NCBI RefSeq assembly: GCF_000717715.1
Contig: NZ_JOAI01000006.1
Coordinates: forward strand, 221,065-285,064
Direction: 5' to 3'
Length of the DNA stretch: 64,000 bases
Origin: Streptomyces sp. NRRL B-24484
GTDB taxonomy: Bacteria > Actinomycetota > Actinomycetes > Streptomycetales > Streptomycetaceae
In this document: one piece after another, positions 17,613-26,278 of the stretch
Layout: each line of letters opens with the position of its first letter
How positions within the stretch are numbered: position 1 is the first letter of the stretch
Notes under the pieces: generated by a model
Told to the model about the DNA's origin: nothing
The model's input: only the letters and a program-made list of their open reading frames with translations
Databases searched by the model: none
Position numbers and translations under genes: made by a program

Positions 17613-18291
17613 GGCGCGTCACCCCGGCGGTGGTCTTCTGGCCGACCTCGACGCCAACCTCGACGCCTGCCGGCAGGTACGTGTCGACGCGGGAGCCGAA
17701 GCGGATCAGACCGATCCTCTCGCCCTGCTCGACCTTGGTGCCGGCGCTCACGTACGGCACGATGCGGCGGGCCACGGCCCCCGCGATCTGGACCATCTCG
17801 ATGTCGCCGAGCTCGGTGTCGAAGTGCCAGACGACCCGCTCGTTCTGGTCGCTGTCCTTGTTGAACGCCGGGACGAAGCCGCCGGCGACGTGCTCGACGG
17901 ACGTCACGGTGCCGGGCAGCGGGGCCCGGTTGACGTGCACGTTGAGCGGGCTCATGAAGACGGCCACCCGGGTCCGGCCGTCCGGCCAGGCGTCGATCGA
18001 CTGCACCACGCCGTCCGCGGGGGAGATGACTCTGCCGGTGCCGATCTCACGCTCCGGGTCGCGGAAGAACCACAGCATGCCCGCACCGAGGGCGCAGGCC
18101 GGGACAGCCGCCAGGGCCCACTTGCCGGAGCGCCGGGTGAGGGCGGTCGTCACGGCGGCGGTGGCCAGGGTCGGGGCGAACCAGGGGGTCGCGCCGCGCG
18201 CGATCGTCACGCGCGGACGCCGACCGGCCGTCGGTGCGGCGAAGGGGTCGCCGCCCGGGACGGAGGTGTGAGGGGACGGGCTGATGGGCAT
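17599..18291 (-). CDS. psd: Phosphatidylserine decarboxylase proenzyme
   Basis: A 230-residue protein starting at ATG 18291, with AAGG upstream. It has an N-terminal membrane region, then the family blocks GRVISPADGVVQ, VFMSPLNVHVNRAP, AFNKDSDQNER and the processing site in IRFGSRVDTYLP. There the Gly-Ser bond is self-cleaved to form the pyruvoyl group. Its short length matches the actinobacterial/archaeal-type Psd. It lies upstream of and overlaps pssA. Confidence 0.94.
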   Translation of the reverse strand: MPISPSPHTSVPGGDPFAAPTAGRRPRVTIARGATPWFAPTLATAAVTTALTRRSGKWALAAVPACALGAGMLWFFRDPEREIGTGRVISPADGVVQSIDAWPDGRTRVAVFMSPLNVHVNRAPLPGTVTSVEHVAGGFVPAFNKDSDQNERVVWHFDTELGDIEMVQIAGAVARRIVPYVSAGTKVEQGERIGLIRFGSRVDTYLPAGVEVGVEVGQKTTAGVTRLDRD

Positions 18292-18595
18292 CGAAGACCT
18301 TAGTCGCGGGGGATCATGGCCGCTGGACGGGGGCCACCGCGGGGATCGGGTACATGGGGACGCTGTCCCGGTGGATGCTATCGGGACCAGGCGGTAGGTG
18401 GGCAAGCCGCCTGTTCGTGGATATGCCGGGCACGGTGCCGAACCATGCCTGCTATGTATACGACCGTAGCCGAGGCGGGGTGGTTCCCCAAGGGCTCGGG
18501 CGTGGCGCGTGACCCACCTCTCACCGCACACCGGGCGCCCTCGACGGAGGGTCGGCACGCCGGGGGACGCCGGCGCCGCCGCAGTGTGCAGAGAC

Positions 18596-18635
18596 GGCCG
18601 CAGGGCGCGTACCTGCTGGTATGCGCCCTGCGGCC
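18596..18635 (-). terminator. 18-bp hairpin in the psd/acyl-CoA dehydrogenase gap
   Basis: The stem runs from GGCCGCAGGGCGCGTACC to its complement with one G-T pair, and the loop is TGCT. It lies 120 bases past the stop of the acyl-CoA dehydrogenase gene on the minus strand and 305 bases before psd, so it probably ends the ethylmalonyl-CoA operon. The rest of the 18292-18754 gap shows no convincing gene; it should hold the psd promoter, but no clear hexamers were found. Confidence 0.7.
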
Positions 18636-18754
18636 GCCTCCGGGCCCGCCGCACCGCCCCCCACGGCTGACCAGGCCGTACCGGTGCGGCAGGGGGCCGG
18701 GAACGGGCCCGCACGCCCGTGCCCGACCATGCGGAAAGTCGGGGACGTACCGGA

Positions 18755-19957
18755 TCAGTCGGCCAGGCGGTACTCCTCGAGCAGCCGCCGACCGACGATC
18801 ATCTTCTGGATCTCCGCAGTACCTTCACCGATGAGCAGCATCGGGGCCTCGCGGTAGAGGCGCTCGATCTCGTACTCCTTGGAGAAGCCGTAGCCGCCGT
18901 GGATGCGGAAGGCGTCCTCGACGACCTCCTTGCAGTACTCGGAGGCGAGGTACTTGGCCATGCCGGCCTCGAGGTCGTTGCGCTCGCCGCTGTCCTTCTT
19001 GCGGGCGGCCATCACCATCATCTGGTGCGCGGCCTCGACCTTGGTGGCCATCTCGGCGAGCTTGAACTGGATCGCCTGGTGCTCGGCGATCTTCTTGCCG
19101 AAGGTGGTGCGCTGCTGGGCGTAGGAGATGCCCAGCTCGAAGGCGCGGCGGGCGACGCCGCAGCCGCGGGCGGCGACGTTGACGCGGCCGACCTCGACGC
19201 CGTCCATCATCTGGTAGAAGCCCTTGCCGGGGACGCCGCCCAGGATCCGGTCGGCCGGGATGCGGACGTCCTGCAGCACCAGCTCGGTGGTGTCGACGCC
19301 CTTGTAGCCCATCTTCTCGATCTTGCCGGGCACGGTCAGGCCCGGGACCTTCGGGTTCGGGCCGAAGCCCGGCTCCTTCTCGATCAGGAAGGTGGTCATG
19401 TTCTTGTACGGGGTGGAGCCGCCCTCGTCGGTCTTGCAGAGCACCGCGACCAGGGTGGAGGTGCCGCCGTTGGTCAGCCACATCTTCTGGCCGTTGAGGA
19501 CGTAGAACTCGCCGTCCTTGACGCCCTTGGTGGAGATCGCCGCGACGTCGGAGCCGAGGCCCGGCTCGGACATCGAGAAGGCGCCGCGGATCTCGCCGGC
19601 CGCCATCCTGGGCAGGAAGTACTCCTTCTGCTCCTGGGTGCCGTGCGCGTTGATCATGTGCGCCACGATGAAGTGGGTGTTGACGATGCCGGAGACGGAC
19701 ATCCAGCCGCGGGCGATCTCCTCGACCACCAGGGCGTAGGTCAGCAGGGACTCGCCCAGGCCGCCGAACTCCTCGGGGATGGTCAGGCCGAACAGGCCGA
19801 GCTGCTTCATCCCCTCGACGATCGCGGTCGGGTACTCGTCCTTGTGCTCCAGCTCGGTCGCGACCGGAATGATCTCCTTGTCGACGAAGTCCCGCACGGT
19901 GGCGAGGATGTCCCGCTGGATCTCGGTGAGGCCGTCGGTCTGTGCGAGGCGTCCCAT
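18755..19957 (-). CDS. mcd: Acyl-CoA dehydrogenase, probable methylsuccinyl-CoA dehydrogenase
   Basis: A 400-residue acyl-CoA dehydrogenase starting at ATG 19957 with AGGGAG upstream. Motifs: FGLTIPEEFGGLG, RGAFSMSEPGLGSDVAAIST (FAD/substrate loop), KMWLTNGGTST, FGKKIAEHQAIQFKLAEMA, RIHGGYGFSKEYEIER and IGEGTAEIQK near the catalytic Glu. It is the last of five contiguous ethylmalonyl-CoA pathway genes, where its expected job is oxidising (2S)-methylsuccinyl-CoA to mesaconyl-CoA. It lacks the extra N-terminal extension seen in the longer proteobacterial Mcd, so substrate is inferred from context. Confidence 0.88.
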   Translation of the reverse strand: MGRLAQTDGLTEIQRDILATVRDFVDKEIIPVATELEHKDEYPTAIVEGMKQLGLFGLTIPEEFGGLGESLLTYALVVEEIARGWMSVSGIVNTHFIVAHMINAHGTQEQKEYFLPRMAAGEIRGAFSMSEPGLGSDVAAISTKGVKDGEFYVLNGQKMWLTNGGTSTLVAVLCKTDEGGSTPYKNMTTFLIEKEPGFGPNPKVPGLTVPGKIEKMGYKGVDTTELVLQDVRIPADRILGGVPGKGFYQMMDGVEVGRVNVAARGCGVARRAFELGISYAQQRTTFGKKIAEHQAIQFKLAEMATKVEAAHQMMVMAARKKDSGERNDLEAGMAKYLASEYCKEVVEDAFRIHGGYGFSKEYEIERLYREAPMLLIGEGTAEIQKMIVGRRLLEEYRLAD

Positions 19958-20113
19958 CGTGCGGCTCCCTGTGTGAAGGCGTGAGGGTGGGGGGGAGGGG
20001 TCGTGCCGGAGCACGGAAGTCGTTGTCGGGGGCCCTGCCGGCGTGGCTGCGGCAGCAGGGCCCCCGGGCCGGGTGGGGTGAGGCCGATGACGGCGGCCTA
20101 CCCGTCCGGGGTC

Positions 20114-20617
20114 TCAGGAAGCGGGGGTCGGGCGGCCGGGCTGCTCGCCGCCGCGCTCCTTGATGTAGGTCTCGGTCGGCACCATCACCTTGCGGCGGAA
20201 GATGCAGACGACCGTGCCGTCCTGCTTGTAGCCCTTGGTCTCGACGTACACGATGCCGCGGTCGTCCTTGGACTTCGACGGCCACTTGTCGAGGACGGTC
20301 GTCTCGCCGTAGATCGTGTCGCCGTGGAAGGTCGGGGCGACGTGGCGCAGCGACTCGATCTCCAGGTTGGCGATCGCCTTGCCGGAGACGTCCGGGACGG
20401 ACATGCCGAGCAGCAGGGAGTAGATGTAGTTGCCCACGACGACGTTCTTGCCGAAGTCCGTCGTGTTCTCCGCATAGTTGACGTCCATGTGGAGCGGGTG
20501 GTGGTTCATGGTGAGCAGGCAGAAGAGGTGGTCGTCGTACTCGGTGACCGTCTTGCCGGGCCAGTGCTTGTAGACCGCGCCGACCTCGAACTCTTCGTAG
20601 GTGCGTCCGAACTGCAT
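20114..20617 (-). CDS. mch: MaoC-family hydratase, probable mesaconyl-CoA hydratase
   Basis: A 167-residue hot-dog protein starting at ATG 20617. The hydratase-2 motif NHHPLHMDVNYAENT supplies the Asp/His pair, and NYIYSLLLGMSVPDVSG and RRKVMVPT are also typical. In the pathway it would hydrate mesaconyl-C1-CoA to beta-methylmalyl-CoA. It is about half the length of the double-hot-dog Mch of Rhodobacter, so it should act as a dimer. It sits between mcl and mcd. Confidence 0.87.
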   Translation of the reverse strand: MQFGRTYEEFEVGAVYKHWPGKTVTEYDDHLFCLLTMNHHPLHMDVNYAENTTDFGKNVVVGNYIYSLLLGMSVPDVSGKAIANLEIESLRHVAPTFHGDTIYGETTVLDKWPSKSKDDRGIVYVETKGYKQDGTVVCIFRRKVMVPTETYIKERGGEQPGRPTPAS

Positions 20618-20654
20618 GGGGTGTCCTTAGGAGGCCTGGGAAGGGGCGGGCGGG

Positions 20655-21617
20655 TCAGGCCTGCGGGGGCTCGAACTTGCTGGTGCGCTCCATGCCGGCG
20701 GCGCGGCCCTTGCCGGAGATGACCAGGGCCATCTTGCGGCTGGCCTCGTCGATCATCTCGTCGCCGAGCATCGCGGAGCCCTTGGCGCCGCCCGCCTCGG
20801 AGGTGCACCAGTCGTAGGCGTCGAGGATCAGCTCGGCGTGGTCGTAGTCCTCCTGCGAGGGCGAGAAGATCTCGTTCGCGGCGGCGACCTGGTCCGGGTG
20901 GAGCACCCACTTGCCGTCGAAGCCGAGGGCGGCGGCGCGGCGGGCGACCGCCTTGTAGCCGTCGGCGTTGCGGATCTGCAGGTAGGGGCCGTCGATGGCC
21001 TGCAGGTCGTTGGCGCGGGCGGCCATCAGGATGCGCATCAGGATGTAGTGGTACGCGTCCGCGTCGTAGCCGGGCGGCTGCTCGCCGACGACCAGCGACT
21101 TCATGTTGATCGAGGCCATGAAGTCGGCCGGGCCGAAGATGATGGTCTCCAGCCGGGGCGAGGCGGTCGCGATCGAGTCGACGTTGATCAGGCCCTTGGC
21201 GTTCTCGATCTGCGCCTCGATGCCGATCTTGCCGACCTCGAAGCCCATGGTCTTCTCGATCTGGGTGAGCAGCAGGTCGAGCGCCTTCACCTGCTCGGCG
21301 TCCTGGACCTTCGGCAGCATGATGCAGTCGAGGTTCGGGCCGGCGCCCTCGACGACGGTGATGACGTCACGGTACGTCCAGTGCGTCGTCCAGTCGTTGA
21401 CGCGGACGACCTTGGTCTTGTTGCCCCAGTCGCCGTTGTTGAGGGCGTCGACGATGTTGTGCCGGGCGCTCTCCTTGACCAGCGGGGCGCAGGCGTCCTC
21501 CAGGTCGAGGAAGACCTGGTCGGCGGGCAGGCCCTGGGCCTTCTCCAGGAAGCGCGGGTTGCTGCCGGGCACGGCCAGGCAGGAGCGGCGCGGCCGGAGG
21601 CGGTTGACGGTGGTCAT
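20655..21617 (-). CDS. mcl: CitE-like CoA ester lyase, probable L-malyl/beta-methylmalyl-CoA lyase
   Basis: A 320-residue HpcH/HpaI-CitE family protein starting at ATG 21617. Family blocks: RRSCLAVPGSNPRFLEKAQ, DQVFLDLEDACAP, KIGIEAQIENAKGL (Mg-binding Glu), TIIFGPADFMASI (Mg-binding Asp) and GKWVLHPDQV. In the ethylmalonyl-CoA pathway it cleaves beta-methylmalyl-CoA to propionyl-CoA and glyoxylate, and malyl-CoA the other way. It is the third gene of the block; the AAGGA box lies rather far (about 12 bases) from the ATG. Confidence 0.9.
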   Translation of the reverse strand: MTTVNRLRPRRSCLAVPGSNPRFLEKAQGLPADQVFLDLEDACAPLVKESARHNIVDALNNGDWGNKTKVVRVNDWTTHWTYRDVITVVEGAGPNLDCIMLPKVQDAEQVKALDLLLTQIEKTMGFEVGKIGIEAQIENAKGLINVDSIATASPRLETIIFGPADFMASINMKSLVVGEQPPGYDADAYHYILMRILMAARANDLQAIDGPYLQIRNADGYKAVARRAAALGFDGKWVLHPDQVAAANEIFSPSQEDYDHAELILDAYDWCTSEAGGAKGSAMLGDEMIDEASRKMALVISGKGRAAGMERTSKFEPPQA

Positions 21618-21639
21618 GAGGGTGGTGATTCCTTCCCGG

Positions 21640-23664
21640 TCAGCTGGTCGCGGTCGAGTGCGGCGCCGCGGCCCACGGCTGGAGCCTGTTGGCCAGCCGG
21701 ATCTCGTCCACGATCCGGCCGATGATGGTGGTGATGCCGAAGTCCTTCGGGGTGAAGACCGCGGCGACACCGGCGGCCTTGAGGGCCTCGGCGTCCGCAG
21801 CGGGGATGATGCCACCGACGATCACGGGCACATCCTCCACCCCTGTGCGGCGCAGCCGCTGCAGGACGTCCGGCACCAGCTCGGGGTGGGCACCCGAGAG
21901 GATGGACAGGCCCACGCAGTGCACGTCCTCGGCGACGGCCGCGGAGACGATCTGCTCCGGGGTGAGCCGGATGCCCTGGTAGACCACCTCGAAGCCGGCG
22001 TCGCGGGCCCGGACGGCGATCTGCTCGGCGCCGTTGGAGTGCCCGTCGAGGCCCGGCTTGCCCACCAGCAGGCGGAGCTTGCCGGTGCCGAGCTCGGCGG
22101 CGGTGGCGGCGACCGCCTCGCGGACGGCGGCGAGCTCGCCGCCGGCCTCGGCCGCCACCGCGACCGGGGCGCCGCCCACGCCGGTGGGGGCGCGGTACTC
22201 GCCGAAGACCTCGCGCAGGGCGAAGGCCCATTCGCCGGTGGTCACGCCGGCGCGGGCGCAGGCGAGGGTGGCCTGCATGAGGTTGTCGGTGGTCGCCGCG
22301 GTGGCCTTGAGCCGCTCCAGGGCGGTCTGCGCGGCCGCCTCGTCGCGCCCGGCGCGCCACTGCTCCAGGCCGGCGAGCACGGAGCGCTCGGAGGCCGGGT
22401 CCACCACCATGATCGCGGTGTCGAGGTCCGCGGTGAGCGGGCTCTCCTCGGTGGTGTCGAAGCAGTTCACCCCGACGATCTTGTCCTCGCCGGCCTCGAT
22501 CCGGGCGCGGCGGGCCGCGTGCGAGGCGACCAGGTTGGACTTGAGGTAGCCGGACTCGACGGCCGGGATGACCCCGCCCATCTCCAGCACCTTGGCGATC
22601 TCGGCCTCGGCGCCGGCGAGCAGCTCGTCCGTCTTGGCCTCGACCACCGCGGAGCCGTTGAAGATGTCGCCGTACTCCAGCAGGTCGGACTCGTACGCGA
22701 GCACCTGCTGGATGCGCAGCGACCACTGCTGGTCCCACGGGCGGGGGAGGCCCAGGGCCTCGTTCCACGCGGGCAGCTGGACGGCGCGGGCACGGGCGTC
22801 CTTGGAGAGGGTGACGGCGAGCATCTCCAGCACGATGCGCTGGACGTTGTTCTCCGGCTGGGCCTCGGTGAGGCCCAGCGAGTTCACCTGCACGCCGTAG
22901 CGGAACCGGCGCTGCTTGGCGTCCTCGATGCCGTAGCGCTCGCGGGTGACCTTCTCCCAGAGCCGGGAGAAGGCCCGCATCTTGCACATCTCCTCGACGA
23001 AGCGGACGCCCGCGTTCACGAAGAAGGAGATCCGGCCGACGACCTCGCCCATCCGCTCCGCCGGCACCTGGCCGGAGTCGCGGACGGCGTCGAGGACGGC
23101 GATCGCGGTGCACATCGAGTACGCGATCTCCTGGACGGGGGTGGCCCCGGCCTCCTGCAGGTGGTAGCTGCAGATGTTGATCGGGTTCCACTTGGGGATG
23201 TTCGCGACCGTGTAGGCGATCATGTCGGTGATCAGCCGGACGGACGGACCGGGCGGGAAGACGTGCGTCCCGCGCGACAGGTACTCCTTGACGATGTCGT
23301 TCTGGGTGGTGCCGGTGAGCTTGGCGATGTCCGCGCCCTGCTCCTCGGCGACCACCTGGTAGAGCGCCAGCAGCCACATCGCGGTGGCGTTGATCGTCAT
23401 GGAGGTGTTGGTCTGTTCGAGCGGGATGCCGTCGAACAGGGTGCGCATGTCGCCGACGTGGCCCACCGGGACGCCGACCCGGCCGACCTCGCCGCGGGCG
23501 AGGACGTGGTCCGAGTCGTAGCCCGTCTGCGTGGGCAGGTCGAAGGCGACGGACAGGCCCGTCTGGCCCTTCGCCAGGTTCCGCCGGTAGAGCGCGTTGG
23601 AGTCGCTCGCGGTGGAGTGCCCGGCGTAGGTCCGCATCAGCCACGGACGGTCGCGATCCGCCAT
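21640..23664 (-). CDS. ecm: Ethylmalonyl-CoA mutase (MeaA-type, B12-dependent)
   Basis: A 674-residue acyl-CoA mutase starting at ATG 23664, sharing one base with the ccr stop (TGATG). The TIM-barrel part opens with RPWLMRTYAGHSTASDSNAL and LSVAFDLPTQTGYDSDH. The C-terminal B12-binding domain (about 540-665) has the base-off motif in GKPGLDGHSNG (DxHxxG), then SILSG and VGGIIP. It rearranges ethylmalonyl-CoA to methylsuccinyl-CoA, directly after the Ccr reaction. The cofactor links it to the cob operon 9 kb away. Confidence 0.95.
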   Translation of the reverse strand: MADRDRPWLMRTYAGHSTASDSNALYRRNLAKGQTGLSVAFDLPTQTGYDSDHVLARGEVGRVGVPVGHVGDMRTLFDGIPLEQTNTSMTINATAMWLLALYQVVAEEQGADIAKLTGTTQNDIVKEYLSRGTHVFPPGPSVRLITDMIAYTVANIPKWNPINICSYHLQEAGATPVQEIAYSMCTAIAVLDAVRDSGQVPAERMGEVVGRISFFVNAGVRFVEEMCKMRAFSRLWEKVTRERYGIEDAKQRRFRYGVQVNSLGLTEAQPENNVQRIVLEMLAVTLSKDARARAVQLPAWNEALGLPRPWDQQWSLRIQQVLAYESDLLEYGDIFNGSAVVEAKTDELLAGAEAEIAKVLEMGGVIPAVESGYLKSNLVASHAARRARIEAGEDKIVGVNCFDTTEESPLTADLDTAIMVVDPASERSVLAGLEQWRAGRDEAAAQTALERLKATAATTDNLMQATLACARAGVTTGEWAFALREVFGEYRAPTGVGGAPVAVAAEAGGELAAVREAVAATAAELGTGKLRLLVGKPGLDGHSNGAEQIAVRARDAGFEVVYQGIRLTPEQIVSAAVAEDVHCVGLSILSGAHPELVPDVLQRLRRTGVEDVPVIVGGIIPAADAEALKAAGVAAVFTPKDFGITTIIGRIVDEIRLANRLQPWAAAPHSTATS

Positions 23665-25001
23665 CAGATGTTCCGGAAGCGGTTGATCGCCGGCAGGTGC
23701 TTGGCACGCAGCTCGTGGTCGCGGACGCCCATGCCCTCCTCGGGGGCGAGGCAGAGCACGCCGACCTTGCCCTGGTGCTTGTTGTGGTGCACGTCGAGGG
23801 CGGCCTGGCCGGTCTCCTCCAGGGAGTAGACCTTGGAGAGGGTCGGGTGGATCTTGCCCTTGGCCACCAGGCGGTTGGCCTCGAAGGCCTCGCGGTAGTT
23901 GGCGAAGTGCGAGCCGACGATGCGCTTCAGCGACATCCACAGGTAGCGGTTGTCGTACTGGTGCATGAAGCCGGAGGTCGAGGCGCAGGTGACGATGGTG
24001 CCGCCCTTGCGGGTGACGTAGACCGAGGCGCCGAAGGTCTCGCGGCCCGGGTGCTCGAAGACGATGTCCACGTCCTCGCCGCCGGTGAACTCGCGGATCT
24101 TGGAGCCCAGGCGCTTCCACTCGCGCGGGTCCTGGGTGTGCTCGTCCTTCCAGAACTTGAAGCCCTCGGCGGAGCGGTCGATGATCGCCTCGGCGCCCAT
24201 GGCGCGGCAGATCTCGGCCTTGGACTCGCTGGAGACCACGCAGATCGGGGTGGCGCCGCCGGCCAGGGCGTACTGGGTGGCGTACGAGCCGAGGCCACCG
24301 CTGGCGCCCCAGATCAGCACGTTGTCGCCCTGCTTCATGCCGGCGCCGTTCTGCGACACCAGCTGGCGGTAGGCGGTGGAGTTGACCAGGCCCGGGGAGG
24401 CGGCCTCCTCCCAGGTGAGGTGCTTCGGCTTGGGCAGCAGCTGGTTGGTCTTGACCAGGGCGATCTCGGCGAGGCCGCCGAAGTTGGTCTCGAAGCCCCA
24501 GATGCGCTGCTCCGGGTCCATCATCGTGTCGTTGTGGCCGTCCGGGGACTCCAGCTCGACCGAGAGGCAGTGCGCGACGACCTCGTCGCCCGGCTTCCAG
24601 GCGTTGACGCCGGCGCCGGTGCGCAGGACGACGCCCGCGAGGTCCGAGCCGAGGATGTGGTACGGCAGGTCGTGACGCTTCGTCAGCGGCGACAGGCGGC
24701 CGTAGCGCTCCAGGAAACCGAAGGTGGAGACCGGCTCGAAGATCGAGCTCCACACGGTGTTGTAGTTGACGGAGCTCGCCATGACGGCGACCAGGGCCTC
24801 GCCCGGACCGAGCTCGGGGAGGGCGACCTCGTCGAGGTGGAGGGACTTGCGGGGGTCCTTGTCGCGGCTGGCGAGGCCGGCGAACATCTGCTCCTCGTCC
24901 TTGTGGAGCGTCACCGCCCGGTAGGACTCCGGCAGCTCGATCGCGGCGAAGTCCGCCGAGGTGCTGTCGGAGCTGAGGATCGCGTCGAGGATTTCGTTCA
25001 T
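23664..25001 (-). CDS. ccr: Crotonyl-CoA carboxylase/reductase
   Basis: A 445-residue MDR-family enzyme starting at ATG 25001 with GGAGG six bases upstream. It reductively carboxylates crotonyl-CoA with NADPH and CO2 to ethylmalonyl-CoA. The NADPH-binding turn is WGASGGLGSY (231-240). Counting residues gives N81, F170, E171 and H365, the CO2-binding set described for Kitasatospora setae Ccr, at identical numbers. It is the first gene of the ethylmalonyl-CoA operon, and ethylmalonyl-CoA is also a polyketide extender unit. Upstream palindromes suggest TetR control. Confidence 0.97.
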   Translation of the reverse strand: MNEILDAILSSDSTSADFAAIELPESYRAVTLHKDEEQMFAGLASRDKDPRKSLHLDEVALPELGPGEALVAVMASSVNYNTVWSSIFEPVSTFGFLERYGRLSPLTKRHDLPYHILGSDLAGVVLRTGAGVNAWKPGDEVVAHCLSVELESPDGHNDTMMDPEQRIWGFETNFGGLAEIALVKTNQLLPKPKHLTWEEAASPGLVNSTAYRQLVSQNGAGMKQGDNVLIWGASGGLGSYATQYALAGGATPICVVSSESKAEICRAMGAEAIIDRSAEGFKFWKDEHTQDPREWKRLGSKIREFTGGEDVDIVFEHPGRETFGASVYVTRKGGTIVTCASTSGFMHQYDNRYLWMSLKRIVGSHFANYREAFEANRLVAKGKIHPTLSKVYSLEETGQAALDVHHNKHQGKVGVLCLAPEEGMGVRDHELRAKHLPAINRFRNI

Positions 25002-25218
25002 GGCTGCCTCCGAAGGCGTACCTGTGTGAGGGCACAGGGCGTCTGGGGGAGCCGGGAGCGGACACCGGCTTCGCTGAGGGTCTGTGGGTGGGTTTTGCCG
25101 ACGGTCTGCGACGGATGTGGTGTCGCCGAGGTCGTACGTGCCCCCGTGGTCCGGGGACGCCGGACGCGGCGCGCCGAGGTGGGGAGCCGCGGCGCCGCGA
25201 CTGGTGGGTAACAAGGTA

Positions 25219-25255
25219 GTGGCACCCTGTGCCACTCGTAAAGACACCGGGTGTC
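25219..25255 (-). promoter_or_regulatory. Twin palindromic operators upstream of ccr
   Basis: GTGGCACCCTGTGCCAC (25219-25235, 7-bp arms, 3-bp spacer) and GACACCGGGTGTC (25243-25255, 6-bp arms, 1-bp spacer) lie about 220 bases upstream of the ccr start. The first motif recurs inside the upstream tetR gene. They are the best candidates for the site where that TetR protein controls the ethylmalonyl-CoA operon. The rest of the 25002-25375 gap holds only this region and a terminator. Confidence 0.7.
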
Positions 25256-25309
25256 ATCAGTTCGAGTGATGTGGATCGCTGTTCGACGCGGGCCCGGCGG
25301 GGTATGCGC

Positions 25310-25343
25310 GAAGGCCCGCCCCGGATGTCCGGGACGGGCCTTC
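25310..25343 (-). terminator. Hairpin between tetR and the ccr promoter
   Basis: A nested stem: GAAGGCCCG pairs with CGGGCCTTC, and inside it CCGG pairs with CCGG around ATGT. It is 33 bases past the tetR stop and should separate tetR transcription from the ccr operon. Confidence 0.78.
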
Positions 25344-25375
25344 GAAACGCTCGTGAACTGCGGAAACGCCGCTGG

Positions 25376-26278
25376 TCAGGCCGGGTTGGCGGCACTCAGG
25401 GCGGACTTGATCGAGTCCAGCACGAGCTCCAGCGGGGCGTCGGTGCGGGCCACTGTGATGAGCACCTCACCGCCGGGGCTGGCGCTCAGGGCGCTCACCG
25501 CGGAGCTCTCCGGGACCGACCCGGTGTCACCACTGGCACTGGGTGCCACAAGAGTGCCACGCCGTCGCACGCCACTCGGCGAGGTCGCCCAGAAGGTGCC
25601 CCGGATGACCTCGAAGGAGTGGTCCAGCTGGGCCTCCACGTCGCCGTGGCCGCCCGCCCGCAGCCAGCGCCGCAGCACGTGGTTGTGGGCCGCCACCACC
25701 GCCGCCGCCGACACCTCGGCCAGCATCGAGTCGTCGTCCCCGCCGCGCTGCCAGCCCGGCGGGATCTGCTCCGCCGCGTCGAAGCGCCCCAGCAGGTAGC
25801 GGGTGAACAGCCGCTCGTACCGGGCCACCACCGCGATCTCCCGCTCGCGCAGCGCCGGCACCTGCCGGATCAGCTGGTAGCGCGCCACCGAGACGCCCGG
25901 GGTGGAGGCGTACATCCGCAGCACCTCCTTGATGCCGCGGCACACCACGTCCAGCGGGTGCTCCTCCGGCTCGGCGCTGGCCAGCAGGTCGGCCACCCGG
26001 ACCAGGGTGTCGTCGTGGTCCGGGAAGATCGCCTCCTCCTTCGAGCGGAAGTAGCGGAAGAACGTCCGCCGCGCCACGCCCGCCTCGGCGGCGATCTGAT
26101 CGACCGTCGTCTCCTCGTACCCCTGGTTGGCGAACAGGTCCATCGCCGCGGACGCCAGCTCCTGGCGCATCTGCCGGCGCTGCGCCGCGGCCCGCCGGCC
26201 GCCGGTGCCGCCCTCGGGGCGGGCACCGTCCACCGGTTCGCGGGGCGGCTGCTGTGCGGATGACTGTTCCCGATCCAT
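25376..26278 (-). CDS. TetR-family regulator with C-terminal extension, likely controls ccr operon
   Basis: A 300-residue protein. After a Gln/Pro/Arg-rich N-terminal tail, the HTH lies around residues 60-105 (TTVDQIAAEAGVARRTFFRY) and the ligand-binding core extends to about 230. A further roughly 70-residue segment is unusual for TetR and ends with a small domain (GGEVLITVARTDAPLELVLD). ATG 26278 is chosen; an in-frame ATG at 26458 would add 60 low-complexity residues. It lies directly upstream of ccr on the same strand. Control of ccr is inferred from position and shared palindromes. Confidence 0.85.
   Translation of the reverse strand: MDREQSSAQQPPREPVDGARPEGGTGGRRAAAQRRQMRQELASAAMDLFANQGYEETTVDQIAAEAGVARRTFFRYFRSKEEAIFPDHDDTLVRVADLLASAEPEEHPLDVVCRGIKEVLRMYASTPGVSVARYQLIRQVPALREREIAVVARYERLFTRYLLGRFDAAEQIPPGWQRGGDDDSMLAEVSAAAVVAAHNHVLRRWLRAGGHGDVEAQLDHSFEVIRGTFWATSPSGVRRRGTLVAPSASGDTGSVPESSAVSALSASPGGEVLITVARTDAPLELVLDSIKSALSAANPA
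25524..25560. promoter_or_regulatory. Cluster of GTGCCAC-like half-sites inside the tetR coding sequence
   Basis: Within the tetR 3' part lie GTGTCAC (25524-25530), an inverted repeat TGGCAC-TGG-GTGCCA (25534-25548) and a third GTGCCAC (25554-25560). The inverted repeat has the same arms and spacing as the palindrome upstream of ccr at 25219. It encodes the linker before the C-terminal extension. It may be a secondary operator; direct evidence of binding is absent. Confidence 0.5.

Noticed and set aside
18316..18834. A plus-strand ORF between psd and mcd
   Set aside because: It runs through the terminator hairpin and into mcd antisense, with no ribosome site and no domain.
21640..23664. Methylmalonyl-CoA mutase instead of ethylmalonyl-CoA mutase
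   Set aside because: The gene is a single-chain MeaA-type mutase sharing one base with ccr and lying in the ethylmalonyl-CoA block, so Ecm is the better call.
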